From Alloyangia pacifica (GTDB lineage Bacteria; Pseudomonadota; Alphaproteobacteria; Rhodobacterales; Rhodobacteraceae), in NCBI RefSeq assembly GCF_003111685.1, contig NZ_CP022190.1:644001-708000 (forward strand): a DNA stretch of 64,000 nucleotides, read 5' to 3'. The position numbers were made by a program, and so were the translations under genes. Under the pieces are notes generated by a model. It was not told the DNA's origin and did not search any database. It saw only the letters and a program-made list of their open reading frames with translations. This document shows, one piece after another, positions 1-9,351 of this stretch (position 1 is the first letter of the stretch; every line of letters begins with the position of its first letter).

Positions 1-149
1 GCTTCAAGGCCACCCCGGGCTCGGCGCATGTCTTCGCCTGGACCATCGCCAAGGACGAGCCGCACCCGATCAACGCGCCCTTCACCCTCGACCGGTTCCG
101 CACCGGCCGGCTGATCGACGAAGCGGCCGCCGCCGCGGTCGCGCACTGA
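1..149 (+). CDS. soxB: Sarcosine oxidase beta subunit, C-terminal end (partial)
   Basis: Only the last 49 codons are present, read from base 3 to the TGA at 147-149. The tail contains [19 protein letters not shown] and ends [12 protein letters not shown], which fits the C-terminus of the FAD-binding beta subunit of heterotetrameric sarcosine oxidase. That subunit carries the non-covalent FAD and the covalently attached FMN where sarcosine is oxidised to glycine, formaldehyde equivalents and H2O2. The identification rests on the tail and on the gene order soxB-soxD-soxA-soxG that follows. Confidence 0.85.
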   Translation, partial: FKATPGSAHVFAWTIAKDEPHPINAPFTLDRFRTGRLIDEAAAAAVAH

Positions 150-188
150 CCTGCGCGCGATGATGTCTGCACATTAAGGACGACGCCC

Positions 189-491
189 ATGCTCCTGATT
201 CATTGCCCCTATTGTGACGAGACGCTGCCCGAGGTCGAGTTCACCTATGCCGGCGAGGCGCATATTGCCCGCCCCGAAACCCCCTCGGAGATGAGCGACG
301 AGGACTGGCAGCAGTTCCTCTTCATGCGCGCCAACGTCAAGGGCGACCATTTCGAGCGCTGGCGCCACCTGCATGGCTGCGGGCGGTTTTTCAACGCCGT
401 GCGCAACACCATCACCGACAAGTTCCTCACCACCTACAAGGCGGGCGCGCCCCGTCCCGATCTCGCCGCGCTGAAGGAGGGCCTGAAATGA
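189..491 (+). CDS. soxD: Sarcosine oxidase delta subunit
   Basis: A 100-residue protein, the usual length for SoxD, the small zinc-binding subunit of heterotetrameric sarcosine oxidase. The N-terminal HCPYC puts Cys6 and Cys9, and RHLHGCGRFF puts His60 and Cys64, in place to bind one zinc. It starts 39 bases after soxB, and its stop overlaps the soxA start as ATGA at 488-491, so the two are probably translationally coupled. Nothing odd is seen. Confidence 0.96.
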   Translation: MLLIHCPYCDETLPEVEFTYAGEAHIARPETPSEMSDEDWQQFLFMRANVKGDHFERWRHLHGCGRFFNAVRNTITDKFLTTYKAGAPRPDLAALKEGLK

Positions 492-3490
492 GCAGCCATC
501 GCGTTTCCGGCCGTGTTGAAGGCAAGGGCCGGGTCAACCCGAGCCGCCCGGTGAACTTCACCTTCGACGGCAAGACCTACCAGGGCTACGAGGGCGACAC
601 CGTCGCCTCGGCGCTGCTGGCCAATGGCGTGCACCTGATGGGCCGCTCGTTCAAGTACCACCGCCCGCGCGGGCCGGTGGCGGCGGGCTCGGAAGAGCCC
701 AACGCGCTCATCGGCACCCGCCGCGGCCCGGGCCGCTTTGAGCCCAACACCCGCGCCACGGTGCAGGAGATCTGGGGCGGGCTCGAAACCAGCTCGCAGA
801 ACAAGTACCCGAGCCTGAAGTTCGACGTCGGCGCGGTGAACGATGCCGCCTATATGCTCTTCTCGGCAGGGTTTTACTACAAGACCTTCATGTGGCCGCG
901 CAGCTTCTGGGACAAGGTCTACGAGCCCTTCATCCGCGCCGCCGCGGGCCTTGGCGTCAGCCCCACCGAGGAAGACCCCGACAGCTACGCCTCGCGCAAC
1001 CTGCATTGCGATGTGCTGATCGTCGGCGCCGGGCCCTCGGGCCTTGCCGCGGCGCGGGTGGCGGCAGAGGCGGGCCTGAAGGTCGTGCTGGTCGACGAGA
1101 ACCCGGAAGTGGGCGGCACGCTGCTGTCGGAGCCGCAGGCACAGATCGACGGCGCTGGCGCCTGGGACTGGGTCGCCTCGGAACTGGCCGCGCTTCGGGA
1201 CGCGGGCGTCCGGGTCATGACCCGCACCACCGCCATCGGCTATTACCACCAGAACCTCATCGGTCTTTGCGAGCGGCTGACCGACCACCTGCCCAATCTG
1301 CCCGCCGACACCCCGCGCGAGCGGCTGTGGCGGGTGCGCGCGAAACAGGTGGTGCTGGCGCAGGGCGCGCTGGAAAAGCCGCTGGTGTTCCACGGCAACG
1401 ACCGTCCGGGCGTGATGCTGGCGGGCGCGGCGCAGAGCTACCTCAACCGCTACGGCGTGCTGGTCGGGCAGCGCCCCGTGGTGCTGACCTCGCATGACAG
1501 CGCCTGGTACGCCGCCTTCGATCTGGCCGACGCCGGCGCTAGGGTGCAGGCCATCGCCGACACGCGCGAAACCGTTGACGAGGCGCTGCTGACCGGCGCG
1601 CGCCAGCGCGGGATCCCCGTCAAGCTCGGCCGCACCGCCACAGCCACCAAGGGCCGCCTGCGGGTCGCCTCGATCCGGCTCAACCCGGTCTCGGGCGGCA
1701 AGGTGGGCAGCGGCGAGGAGATCGCCTGCGACGCGGTGCTGATGTCGGGCGGCTGGACGCCCTCGCTGCATCTTTTCTCGCACACCAAGGGCACGCTGGC
1801 CTGGGACGAGGACCGCACCACCTTCCTGCCCGAGCGCACCCCCGAGGACTGCGTCATCGCCGGCGCCAGCCGCGGGATCTGGGGCATCGCGGCGGCGCTG
1901 AACGACGGCGCCGAGAAGGGCCGGGAGGTGGCGCTGGCGCTCGGCACATCCGCCGACGCGGCCAGCTACACCGTGGCGCAGGACCGCGCCGGCACCGGCG
2001 TGTCGCACAAGGAGCTGCCGACCGACCTCAGCCCCGGCAAGGCCAAGGCCTTCGTCGACTACCAGAACGACGTGACCGCCAAGGACCTGCGGCTGGCGGT
2101 GCGCGAGGGCATGCGCTCGATCGAGCACGTCAAGCGCTACACCACCAACGGCATGGCCACCGACCAGGGCAAGATGTCCAACATCAACGGCCTCAACATC
2201 GCCTCGGATGCGCTTGGAAAGAAACAGCCGCAGGTCGGTCTGACCACCTTCCGGCCGCCCTATACGCCGACCAGCTTCGGCGCCTTCGCGGGCTATCACC
2301 GCGGCGGCCACTTCGAGGTGACGCGCAAGACCCAGATCGACCTCTGGGCCGAGGAGCAGGGCGCGGTCTTCGAGCCGGTCGGCCAGTGGCGCCGGGCCTG
2401 GTACTTCCCCAGGCCGGGCGAGGACATGGAGGCCGCGGTGCGCCGCGAGTGCAAGGCGACCCGCGCCGGCGTCGGCATCTTCGACGCCTCGACGCTGGGC
2501 AAGATCGAGGTGGTCGGCCCCGATGCGGTCGAGTTCATGAACCGCATGTACACCAACCCCTGGAGCAAGCTCGCCCCGGGCCGCTGCCGCTACGGGCTGC
2601 TCTGCGGCGACGACGGCTTCATCCGCGACGACGGCGTCATCGGCCGCATGGCGCAGGACAAGTTCCACGTCACCACCACCACGGGCGGCGCGGCGCGGGT
2701 GCTGAACATGATGGAGGACTACCTGCAGACCGAATGGCCCGACCTCGACGTCTGGCTGACCTCGACCACGGAAGCTTGGTCGACCATCGCGCTCAATGGC
2801 CCCGAGGCCGCAAAGCTGCTCGCCCCGCTGGTCGAGGGCGTCGAGCTGACCGAGGCAGCCTTCCCGCACATGTCCTGCGTGGAGTGCACCGTGGCGGGCA
2901 TGCCGGCGCGGCTCTTCCGGGTCAGCTTCACCGGCGAGATCGGCTTCGAGGTCAACGTGCCCGCGCCCATGGGCCGCAAGCTCTGGGAGCTGCTCTGGGA
3001 GGCCGGGCAGCGCTTTAACATCTGCGCCTATGGCACGGAAACCATGCACGTTCTGCGCGCCGAAAAGGGCTATATCATCGTCGGCCAGGACACCGACGGC
3101 ACGGTCACGCCTTACGACGCGGGCATGGGCTGGGCGGTGGGCAAGGCCAAGCCCGACTTCGTCGGCAAGCGCGGGCTGGCGCGGCCCGACCTGGTGGCCG
3201 AGGGCCGCAAGCAGCTGGTCGGCCTGCTGACCGAGGATGGCAGCAAGCTCGAGGAGGGGGCGCAGATCGTCTTCGACCCCAAGCAGGCGATCCCGATGAC
3301 CATGGTCGGCCATGTGACCTCGTCCTACCACTCCGATGCGGCGGGCCGTCCCATCGCGCTGGCGCTGGTGCAGGGCGGTCACGGGCGGATGGGCGAGACC
3401 GTCCATATCCCGATGCCGGAGCGCACCATCGCCGCCAAGATCACCTCGACGGTCTTCGTCGATCCCGAAAACGCCCGCCTGAAGATCTGA
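488..3490 (+). CDS. soxA: Sarcosine oxidase alpha subunit
   Basis: A 1000-residue large subunit of the cytoplasmic heterotetrameric sarcosine oxidase. It has an N-terminal ferredoxin-like region (about residues 15-110, with FDGKTYQGYEGDTVASALL), a dinucleotide-binding Rossmann motif GAGPSG at 180-185 followed by the acidic end of strand 2 (VVLVDENPE), and a C-terminal aminomethyltransferase (GcvT-like) half from about residue 600. The C-terminal half binds tetrahydrofolate, so the oxidised methyl group leaves as 5,10-methylene-THF. It overlaps soxD by four bases and is followed within 10 bases by soxG. The downstream glyA and purU use the folate product. Confidence 0.97.
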   Translation: MSSHRVSGRVEGKGRVNPSRPVNFTFDGKTYQGYEGDTVASALLANGVHLMGRSFKYHRPRGPVAAGSEEPNALIGTRRGPGRFEPNTRATVQEIWGGLETSSQNKYPSLKFDVGAVNDAAYMLFSAGFYYKTFMWPRSFWDKVYEPFIRAAAGLGVSPTEEDPDSYASRNLHCDVLIVGAGPSGLAAARVAAEAGLKVVLVDENPEVGGTLLSEPQAQIDGAGAWDWVASELAALRDAGVRVMTRTTAIGYYHQNLIGLCERLTDHLPNLPADTPRERLWRVRAKQVVLAQGALEKPLVFHGNDRPGVMLAGAAQSYLNRYGVLVGQRPVVLTSHDSAWYAAFDLADAGARVQAIADTRETVDEALLTGARQRGIPVKLGRTATATKGRLRVASIRLNPVSGGKVGSGEEIACDAVLMSGGWTPSLHLFSHTKGTLAWDEDRTTFLPERTPEDCVIAGASRGIWGIAAALNDGAEKGREVALALGTSADAASYTVAQDRAGTGVSHKELPTDLSPGKAKAFVDYQNDVTAKDLRLAVREGMRSIEHVKRYTTNGMATDQGKMSNINGLNIASDALGKKQPQVGLTTFRPPYTPTSFGAFAGYHRGGHFEVTRKTQIDLWAEEQGAVFEPVGQWRRAWYFPRPGEDMEAAVRRECKATRAGVGIFDASTLGKIEVVGPDAVEFMNRMYTNPWSKLAPGRCRYGLLCGDDGFIRDDGVIGRMAQDKFHVTTTTGGAARVLNMMEDYLQTEWPDLDVWLTSTTEAWSTIALNGPEAAKLLAPLVEGVELTEAAFPHMSCVECTVAGMPARLFRVSFTGEIGFEVNVPAPMGRKLWELLWEAGQRFNICAYGTETMHVLRAEKGYIIVGQDTDGTVTPYDAGMGWAVGKAKPDFVGKRGLARPDLVAEGRKQLVGLLTEDGSKLEEGAQIVFDPKQAIPMTMVGHVTSSYHSDAAGRPIALALVQGGHGRMGETVHIPMPERTIAAKITSTVFVDPENARLKI

Positions 3491-3500
3491 GGAGGCCTTG

Positions 3501-4046
3501 ATGAACGCTCCGCTTTCCGCCTTCCCGCCCGCCACGCAGGTCGAGACACCGGCCGCCAAGGTCAGCTCGATCCTGCCCAAGCCGCGCTTCTCGCTGCGCG
3601 CCCGCGGCGACCTTGCACCGCTCGAACAGGCGCTCGGCGTGGCGCTGCCGCGCACGATCGGGCAGACCGTGAAGGGCGCGGTCGAGCTCGCCTGCCTCGG
3701 TCCCGACGAATGGCTGGTGCTGGCCGCCGATCCCGCGCCGGTCGTGGACGCCTGCGCCGGGGTCTATGCGCGTCTGCCGCACAGCCTGGTGGAGATCACC
3801 GCCCGCGAGGTGAGCTTCGTCATCGAAGGCCCGCGCGCCGCCGAGCTGATGACCATCGGCTGCGCCCGCGACATCGACGCGATCCCGGTCGGCTCCGCCC
3901 GCCGCACGCTCTTCGACGGCGCCACCGTGATCCTCTGGCGCGACGCCGAAACCCGCTTCCGCATCGACGTGTGGAACAGCTTCGCTCCGCACCTGCTCCA
4001 CCTCCTGCAGGTCGGAGCACGCGAACTTGCCGCTGAAACTCTCTGA
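3501..4046 (+). CDS. soxG: Sarcosine oxidase gamma subunit
   Basis: A 181-residue gamma subunit of sarcosine oxidase, structurally related to the GcvT fold and needed for assembly of the complex. I take ATG 3501, because GGAGG at 3491-3495 sits five bases upstream; a TTG directly before it (3498) would be too close. The motif LGPDEWLVLA near residue 70 and the AREVSFVIEGPRA stretch match the family. It follows soxA after a 10-base gap and closes the soxBDAG set. Confidence 0.94.
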   Translation: MNAPLSAFPPATQVETPAAKVSSILPKPRFSLRARGDLAPLEQALGVALPRTIGQTVKGAVELACLGPDEWLVLAADPAPVVDACAGVYARLPHSLVEITAREVSFVIEGPRAAELMTIGCARDIDAIPVGSARRTLFDGATVILWRDAETRFRIDVWNSFAPHLLHLLQVGARELAAETL

Positions 4047-4063
4047 CCTGAAGGGGTAATCCC

Positions 4064-5338
4064 ATGTTCAACAGACTGCCCAAGGGCGGCATTTCGGATG
4101 CCGCTATCGCCACCGCCGTCGCCGCGGAACTGACCCGTCAGCAAAGCCAGATCGAGCTCATCGCTTCGGAGAACATCGTCTCTGCGAACGTCCTGGCGGC
4201 GCAAGGCTCGGTGCTGACCAACAAGTACGCCGAAGGCTATCCCGGCAAGCGCTACTACGGCGGCTGCGAGCACGTGGATACGGTCGAGCAGATTGCCATC
4301 GACCGTCTCAAGCAGCTCTTCGGCGCGGACTACGTCAACGTCCAGCCGCATTCCGGCGCGCAGGCCAACCAGGCGGTGTTCCTCGCGCTGCTCGAGCCGG
4401 GCGAACGGATCATGGGGCTGTCGCTGGCCCATGGCGGCCACCTGACGCACGGCTCGCCGGTCACCATGTCGGGCAAGTGGTTCGACGTGGTCTCTTACGA
4501 GGTCGATGCAGACAGCCACCTGATCGACATGGAGAAGGTGCGCGAAAAGGCGCTGTTGACCAGGCCCAAGCTGATCGTGGCGGGCGCCTCGGCCTATCCC
4601 CGCCGGATCGACTTCGAGGGCTTCCGCAAGATCGCCGACGAGGTCGGCGCCTACCTGATGGTCGACATGGCGCATTACGCCGGGCTGATCGCCGGCGGCA
4701 AGTATCCGAACCCGGTGCCCCATGCCCATGTCGTGACCTCGACCACCCACAAGACCCTGCGCGGCCCGCGCGGCGGTGTCATCCTCACCAACGACGAGGC
4801 GCTGGCGAAGAAGCTCAACTCCGCCGTCTTCCCCGGCAATCAGGGCGGCCCGCTGATGCATGTGATCGCCGCCAAGGCGGTGGCCTTCGGCGAGGCGCTG
4901 CAGCCGGAGTTTGCCGACTATGCCGGGCAGGTCATCGAGAACGCCAAGGCGCTGGCCGACGTTCTGATAGTCGGCGGGCTGGGCATCGTCTCGGGCGGCA
5001 CCGACAGCCATATGGTGCTGGTCGACCTTCAGCCCAAAGGGGTGACCGGCAAGGTCGCCGAGATCGCGCTCGAACGGGCAGGGCTGACCTGCAACAAGAA
5101 CGCGATCCCCAATGATCCGCAGAAGCCCTTCGTGACCTCGGGCATCCGACTCGGCACCTCGGCGGGCACCACGCGCGGCTTCCGCGAGGCCGAGTTCGAG
5201 CTGATCGGCGGGCTGATCCTGCGGGTCATCGACGCCTTGGCGCAGGACCCCGAGGGGAACGCCGAGGTCGAGGCCATGGTGCGGGCGGAAGTGCAGGCGC
5301 TCTGCGACGACTTCCCGATCTACGCGACCACGGCCTGA
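4064..5338 (+). CDS. glyA: Serine hydroxymethyltransferase
   Basis: A 424-residue PLP enzyme interconverting serine plus THF with glycine plus 5,10-methylene-THF. The PLP lysine is K230 in [13 protein letters not shown], and ELIASEN at 31-37 is the classical N-terminal signature. It lies 17 bases behind soxG, so it is very likely co-transcribed. It would condense the two products of sarcosine oxidation, glycine and methylene-THF, into serine. A second housekeeping copy elsewhere is common in methylamine- and betaine-using alphaproteobacteria. Confidence 0.97.
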   Translation: MFNRLPKGGISDAAIATAVAAELTRQQSQIELIASENIVSANVLAAQGSVLTNKYAEGYPGKRYYGGCEHVDTVEQIAIDRLKQLFGADYVNVQPHSGAQANQAVFLALLEPGERIMGLSLAHGGHLTHGSPVTMSGKWFDVVSYEVDADSHLIDMEKVREKALLTRPKLIVAGASAYPRRIDFEGFRKIADEVGAYLMVDMAHYAGLIAGGKYPNPVPHAHVVTSTTHKTLRGPRGGVILTNDEALAKKLNSAVFPGNQGGPLMHVIAAKAVAFGEALQPEFADYAGQVIENAKALADVLIVGGLGIVSGGTDSHMVLVDLQPKGVTGKVAEIALERAGLTCNKNAIPNDPQKPFVTSGIRLGTSAGTTRGFREAEFELIGGLILRVIDALAQDPEGNAEVEAMVRAEVQALCDDFPIYATTA

Positions 5339-5356
5339 TCGCAGGCAAAGGCTCCT

Positions 5357-5382
5357 GTCCCGCCCGCACGTTCGGGCGGGAC
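5357..5382 (+). terminator. Strong hairpin between glyA and purU
   Basis: A perfect 10-bp inverted repeat, GTCCCGCCCG at 5357-5366 and CGGGCGGGAC at 5373-5382, around a six-base loop. There is no U-tract, so it may work as an attenuator or an mRNA-stabilising stem rather than a full terminator. It lies 18 bases after the glyA stop and 42 bases before the purU start. Confidence 0.6.
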
Positions 5383-5424
5383 CAATGAACGCAACCTCAA
5401 GCGCCCGGGCCCGTATCGGGGCCG

Positions 5425-6333
5425 ATGCTCAAACAGAGTCCAACAGACATGTCCAAGATCATCCTCACCGTTGCCTGCCCCGTCCGCTCTGGCGTCGTGG
5501 CCGCGATCTCCACCTATCTCGCCGAGCGGGGCTGCAACATCCATGACAGCTCGCAGTTCTCGGACATCGAGAATGACCGTTTCTTCATGCGCCTCAGCTT
5601 CGTGTCGGAGCAGGGGGTGACGCAGGAGGCGCTGAGCGATGGCTTTGCCGAGATCGCCGCACGGCTGGGGGCCGACTTCGCCTTCCACGACCCATCGGAG
5701 AAGATGAAGGTGGTGATCATGGTCAGCCGCTTCGGACACTGCCTGAACGATCTGCTCTACCGTTGGCAGATCGGCGCGTTGCCGGTGGACATCGTGGCGG
5801 TCATCTCCAACCACATGGACTATCAGAAGGTCGTTGTGAACCATGACCTGCCGTTCCACTGCATCAAGGTGACCAAGCAGAACAAGCCCGAGGCCGAAGC
5901 CGCGATCCTGCGCGTGGTCGAGGATACGGGCGCGGATCTGATCGTCCTCGCCCGCTACATGCAAATCCTGTCGGACGAGATGTGCCGCAAGATGTCGGGC
6001 CGTATCATCAACATCCACCATTCTTTCCTGCCCAGCTTCAAGGGCGCGAACCCTTACAAGCAGGCCTTCGAGCGCGGTGTGAAGCTGATCGGGGCCACCT
6101 CGCACTATGTGACCGCCGATCTCGACGAGGGGCCGATCATCGAGCAGGACACGATCCGCGTGACGCATGCCCAGAGCGCCGACGACTACGTCAGCCTGGG
6201 CCGCGACGTCGAGAGCCAGGTGCTCGCACGCGCCATTCACGCGCATATTCACCGCCGGGTCTTCCTCAATGGCGACAAGACCGTCGTCTTCCCGGCAAGC
6301 CCCGGGGAGCATGCATCGGAACGGATGGGCTGA
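5425..6333 (+). CDS. purU: Formyltetrahydrofolate deformylase
   Basis: A 302-residue protein with an N-terminal ACT domain (about 10-90) and a formyltransferase-fold catalytic domain (about 95-290). The catalytic triad is visible as N196 and H198 in NIHHSFLPSF and D234 in TADLDEGPI. It hydrolyses 10-formyl-THF to formate and THF and so balances the C1-folate pool loaded by sarcosine oxidase. ATG 5425 has GGGG just upstream; ATG 5449 (MSKIILTVACPV) is an alternative nearer the usual family start. It sits behind the glyA hairpin and probably belongs to the same regulon. Confidence 0.95.
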   Translation: MLKQSPTDMSKIILTVACPVRSGVVAAISTYLAERGCNIHDSSQFSDIENDRFFMRLSFVSEQGVTQEALSDGFAEIAARLGADFAFHDPSEKMKVVIMVSRFGHCLNDLLYRWQIGALPVDIVAVISNHMDYQKVVVNHDLPFHCIKVTKQNKPEAEAAILRVVEDTGADLIVLARYMQILSDEMCRKMSGRIINIHHSFLPSFKGANPYKQAFERGVKLIGATSHYVTADLDEGPIIEQDTIRVTHAQSADDYVSLGRDVESQVLARAIHAHIHRRVFLNGDKTVVFPASPGEHASERMG

Positions 6334-6349
6334 GGTTCCGCCTCAGCCC
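6327..6349 (+). terminator. Hairpin overlapping the purU stop
   Basis: A perfect 9-bp stem, GGGCTGAGG at 6327-6335 and CCTCAGCCC at 6341-6349, around the loop TTCCG. The purU stop codon is inside the left arm. No U-tract follows, so terminator function is inferred from position. Confidence 0.5.
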
Positions 6350-6504
6350 CCGCGCGACGTGAGGGGCGGCGGCGGGAGTCCACAGTTCATGTGTCCGCAT
6401 GCCGGGCGTCCTGCAGAAGGTCGAAAAGTCTGGCCCCTCACGTTGGTTTTGCAGTTTTCCTGCTCTTCGAACCCGCCTAGGTTCTGCGGCGACGGAGGGA
6501 CCCG

Positions 6505-7659
6505 ATGACCAAGCTGCTGAGCCTCAATGATTTCGAAGCCCCGGCGCGGCGGCGCCTGCCGCGGCCGCTGTTCGGCTATATTTCCGGTGGCACCGAGACC
6601 ACCGCCGCGCGGGCCGACAATCGCGCGGTGTTTTCGGAGTACCGGCTGGTGCCCCGCGTGCTGCGCGGCGTCGAAGGCCGCAGCCTGATGCATCCTCTGT
6701 TCGGCCGCGAGTGGCAGGCGCCTTTCGGGATCGCTCCGATGGGAATCGCTGCGCTCATGGCGCTGGACGGAGATGTGGCGATGGCCCGGGCCGCGGCGGC
6801 CGAAGGTATTCCCTACATTCTCAGTGGCTCGTCTCTGACCCCGCTCGAGCGGGTGCGTGAGGCCAATCCGCAAGGCTGGTTCCAGGCCTATCTGCCCGGC
6901 GAAGACGACCGTATCCGTGCCCTGATCGAGCGGGTCCGCAAGGCGGGTCACGAGACGCTGGTGCTCACCGCGGACACCGCGGTGCTGGCCAACCGCGAGA
7001 ACAACATTCGCTCCGGCTTCTCGACGCCTTTGAGGGTCACCCCAAGGCTGCTCTGGGACTTTGGTCTGCACCCACGCTGGGTTTTCGGCACCTTCCTGCG
7101 CGGCCTGATGGCGCGCGGAATGCCGCATTTCGAGAATTCCTTTGCCGAACGGGGCGCGCCGATCGTATCGCAGCGGGCTGCACGTGACTTCGGACGCAAG
7201 GATCATCTGAACTGGGAGCACGTCGCGCGGATCCGCGATCTGTGGAAGGGGCGGCTGCTGATCAAGGGACTGCTCTCGCCGCTCGATGTGACCGAGGCGC
7301 GCAAGCTCGGCTGCGACGGGGTCATCCTGTCCAATCACGGCGGGCGGCAGCTGGACTACGCGATCAGCGGCGTGCGTGCGCTATCGGTGGCCCGCGAGGA
7401 GGCGGGCAGCATGGCTCTCATGGTCGACGGCGGCATCCGGCGCGGCACCGACGTGGTCAAGGCGCTGGCTCTGGGTGCGGATTTCGTCTGGGTCGGGCGG
7501 CCAATGCTCTATGGCGCGGTCATCGCAGGCGAGGCCGGCGTGACCAAGGCCATCGGCATCCTGAAGCGGGAGTTGCACCGCGACATAGGGCTGCTGGGGC
7601 TCATGTCGCCAAGCGAGCTTTCCGGCGCGGTGCTCGCGCCAGCGGGACAAGCTCACTGA
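6505..7659 (+). CDS. FMN-dependent alpha-hydroxyacid dehydrogenase (lactate/glycolate oxidase family)
   Basis: A 384-residue TIM-barrel flavoprotein of the L-lactate dehydrogenase (LldD)/glycolate oxidase/mandelate dehydrogenase family. The hallmark SNHGGRQLD carries the catalytic base H278 with R281 and D284. K254 in LLIKGLL lies where the family lysine contacts FMN, and Y25 falls in the substrate region. It oxidises a 2-hydroxyacid to the 2-oxoacid; the substrate cannot be read from sequence. It stands alone between two hairpins, 171 bases after purU. No signal peptide is present, so it is cytoplasmic or peripheral at the inner membrane face. Confidence 0.92.
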   Translation: MTKLLSLNDFEAPARRRLPRPLFGYISGGTETTAARADNRAVFSEYRLVPRVLRGVEGRSLMHPLFGREWQAPFGIAPMGIAALMALDGDVAMARAAAAEGIPYILSGSSLTPLERVREANPQGWFQAYLPGEDDRIRALIERVRKAGHETLVLTADTAVLANRENNIRSGFSTPLRVTPRLLWDFGLHPRWVFGTFLRGLMARGMPHFENSFAERGAPIVSQRAARDFGRKDHLNWEHVARIRDLWKGRLLIKGLLSPLDVTEARKLGCDGVILSNHGGRQLDYAISGVRALSVAREEAGSMALMVDGGIRRGTDVVKALALGADFVWVGRPMLYGAVIAGEAGVTKAIGILKRELHRDIGLLGLMSPSELSGAVLAPAGQAH

Positions 7660-7663
7660 CGAC

Positions 7664-7681
7664 CCGGCCACGCGTGGCCGG
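7664..7681. terminator. 18-bp perfect palindrome after the hydroxyacid dehydrogenase
   Basis: CCGGCCACGCGTGGCCGG is fully self-complementary and begins four bases after the stop of the preceding gene. It probably forms a terminator-like cruciform or hairpin; there is no poly-U. Confidence 0.45.
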
Positions 7682-8057
7682 CTCGGGGGGTGCGGTGGAT
7701 GGCGTTCTATTCGGAGTAATCCGCCAGTCCCCCATGTAGCGGCGCAATGATCACGGCGCGCGGCGAGACCCTGCGCGCGACAAGTCCAATGCGCCGCATC
7801 TTGCCGTCGGCCCGACCGACGATGGCGCATGCCGAGCGTCTCCGCCGTGCACCAGGTTGGCGTATTTTTGAACCGGACACGCCGCCGCTCTCTACGGAGG
7901 GGGCGTCCGGAGGCGCACAGGGGCATGTCGGGCTCGGCAGTAAGAGTTTGGGGGCAGCGAGAATTGTGTAACCAGCACGCTTCCTGACCTTGAAGCCTGT
8001 CACAGGCGTCGCCACTTGCATCCGCAATGCGCCGGATGGTCGGCGTCGGAGCTCAAC
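7682..8057. other. Intergenic region, no gene recognised
   Basis: About 375 bases. Short open frames exist on both strands, but none has a ribosome binding site with family-like sequence. CCGGAC and GTCCGG arms near 7877-7916 can pair imperfectly. The end of the region should hold the promoter of the antiporter gene; I see no clear -35/-10 pair. Confidence 0.5.
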
Positions 8058-9032
8058 ATGATCGAGACTTGGGGGTCGCTCCTCGCGGGGTTTCTGCTGC
8101 TGGTCGCTGGCGGCGACTTGCTGGTACGGGGGGCGGTGCAGGCCGCAGAGCGGCTGGGGGTCTCGCCGCTTGTCATCGGCCTCACGCTTGTCGGCTTCGG
8201 GACCTCGATGCCGGAGCTTGTGACGTCCGTGCAGGCCGGGCTCAGCGGCTCGCCCGGCATCGCCTATGGAAATATCGTCGGGTCCAACATCGCCAATATT
8301 CTGCTTATCGGCGGCATCTCGGCACTAATCTGCCCGGTCATCGTCGCAGAGGCGGCGCTCCGCCGTGACGCGGCGCTGATGCTCGGCGTGGCGGCGATTT
8401 TCGCGGCACTGGCCTTCGCGATGCCGATGGGGCGCCTTCTCGGCGCGATCTTTGTCGCGGGGCTGGTGGGCTATATCGTGCTGGTCATCCGGCAAGAGCG
8501 CACGACGGGCGAACACGGCGCGATCCACGACAAGAGCGCGGCATTGCTGCAGGCCGACCCGGGCCTTCGCCGTTCCTCGCGTCGCCGAGGGCTGATCCTG
8601 CCCCTGCTGCTCGCCCTTGCCGGGCTCGGCCTCGTCGTGCTTGGCGGCGCGCTGCTGGTTGAGGGAGCGGTTGCGCTGGCGCGTGCCTTCGGCATCGGGG
8701 AGACGGTGATCGGGCTGACCATTGTCGCCGTCGGGACCTCGATGCCGGAGCTTGTGACCTCGGTCATCGCGGCGCTGAAGCGGCAGGGGGACGTGGCCTT
8801 CGGCAATATCGTCGGCTCCAACATCTACAACATCCTCGGCATCGGGGGCACCACGGCGGTGATCGCCCCGAGCGCCGTACCCGCTGAAATCGTCAGCTTC
8901 GATGCGCCGCTGATGGTGGGCGTGAGTGCCTTGCTCGTGCTTCTTGCCGCAACGGGGCGCCGTATCGACAGGTGGGAAGGTCTGGTGCTTCTCGCCGGGT
9001 ACGGCGCCTATCTCTACCTGCTCTGGCCCTGA
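8058..9032 (+). CDS. CaCA-family calcium/sodium antiporter (YrbG-like)
   Basis: A 324-residue, about ten-segment inner-membrane cation exchanger. The two inverted alpha-repeats are plain: GFGTSMPELVTSV with GNIVGSNIANI in the first half, and AVGTSMPELVTSV with GNIVGSNIYNI in the second. The acidic residues in the two PELVTS motifs are the cation ligands. A charged loop (about residues 150-180, with GEHGAIHDKSAAL) separates the halves. I chose ATG 8058 because GGAG lies six bases upstream; a TTG 42 bases earlier adds a non-family extension. It exchanges Ca2+ or a similar divalent cation for Na+ or H+. Confidence 0.93.
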   Translation: MIETWGSLLAGFLLLVAGGDLLVRGAVQAAERLGVSPLVIGLTLVGFGTSMPELVTSVQAGLSGSPGIAYGNIVGSNIANILLIGGISALICPVIVAEAALRRDAALMLGVAAIFAALAFAMPMGRLLGAIFVAGLVGYIVLVIRQERTTGEHGAIHDKSAALLQADPGLRRSSRRRGLILPLLLALAGLGLVVLGGALLVEGAVALARAFGIGETVIGLTIVAVGTSMPELVTSVIAALKRQGDVAFGNIVGSNIYNILGIGGTTAVIAPSAVPAEIVSFDAPLMVGVSALLVLLAATGRRIDRWEGLVLLAGYGAYLYLLWP

Positions 9033-9351
9033 GCCCCTAGGCTTGCGGTGGCCAGGGAGCCCGTGCTGCCCGACCCGTCAGCCCGTCGGCCCTGATGTTC
9101 GCCGCTCGGCCCCAGCGTCGGGTCGCCGGCAGGATGTCGTTGCGCGCCCGTGCAGCGAGACAGTCGCTTCTTCCAGAGCGGCCATGTCTCCGCATGGCAC
9201 CAGCGCGTGTCGAAGGCGCCGTCGCCCAGGAGCTCGATGCCGGTGCTGCCCCCAGCAAGATCACGGGACCCGGAGCGCGACGGGCAGAAAGCAGGACGTC
9301 GCTCGTTTCTTGGCGACGGGAGAGCACGCCGGTGCCCTCCCGCGTGGCGCG
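9033..9351. other. Intergenic region between convergent genes
   Basis: About 320 bases between the antiporter and the minus-strand oxidoreductase. Open frames run through on both strands but show no recognisable protein. No clear terminator hairpin with a U-tract was found. Confidence 0.4.

Noticed and set aside
434..3655. Very long minus-strand open frame opposite soxA
   Set aside because: It is antisense to a clear soxA, shows no domain, and is low-complexity Arg/Gly/Ala/His-rich sequence typical of the complement of GC-rich coding DNA.
7747..7971. Possible small gene before the antiporter
   Set aside because: No ribosome site and no coding-like composition compared with the complementary strand.
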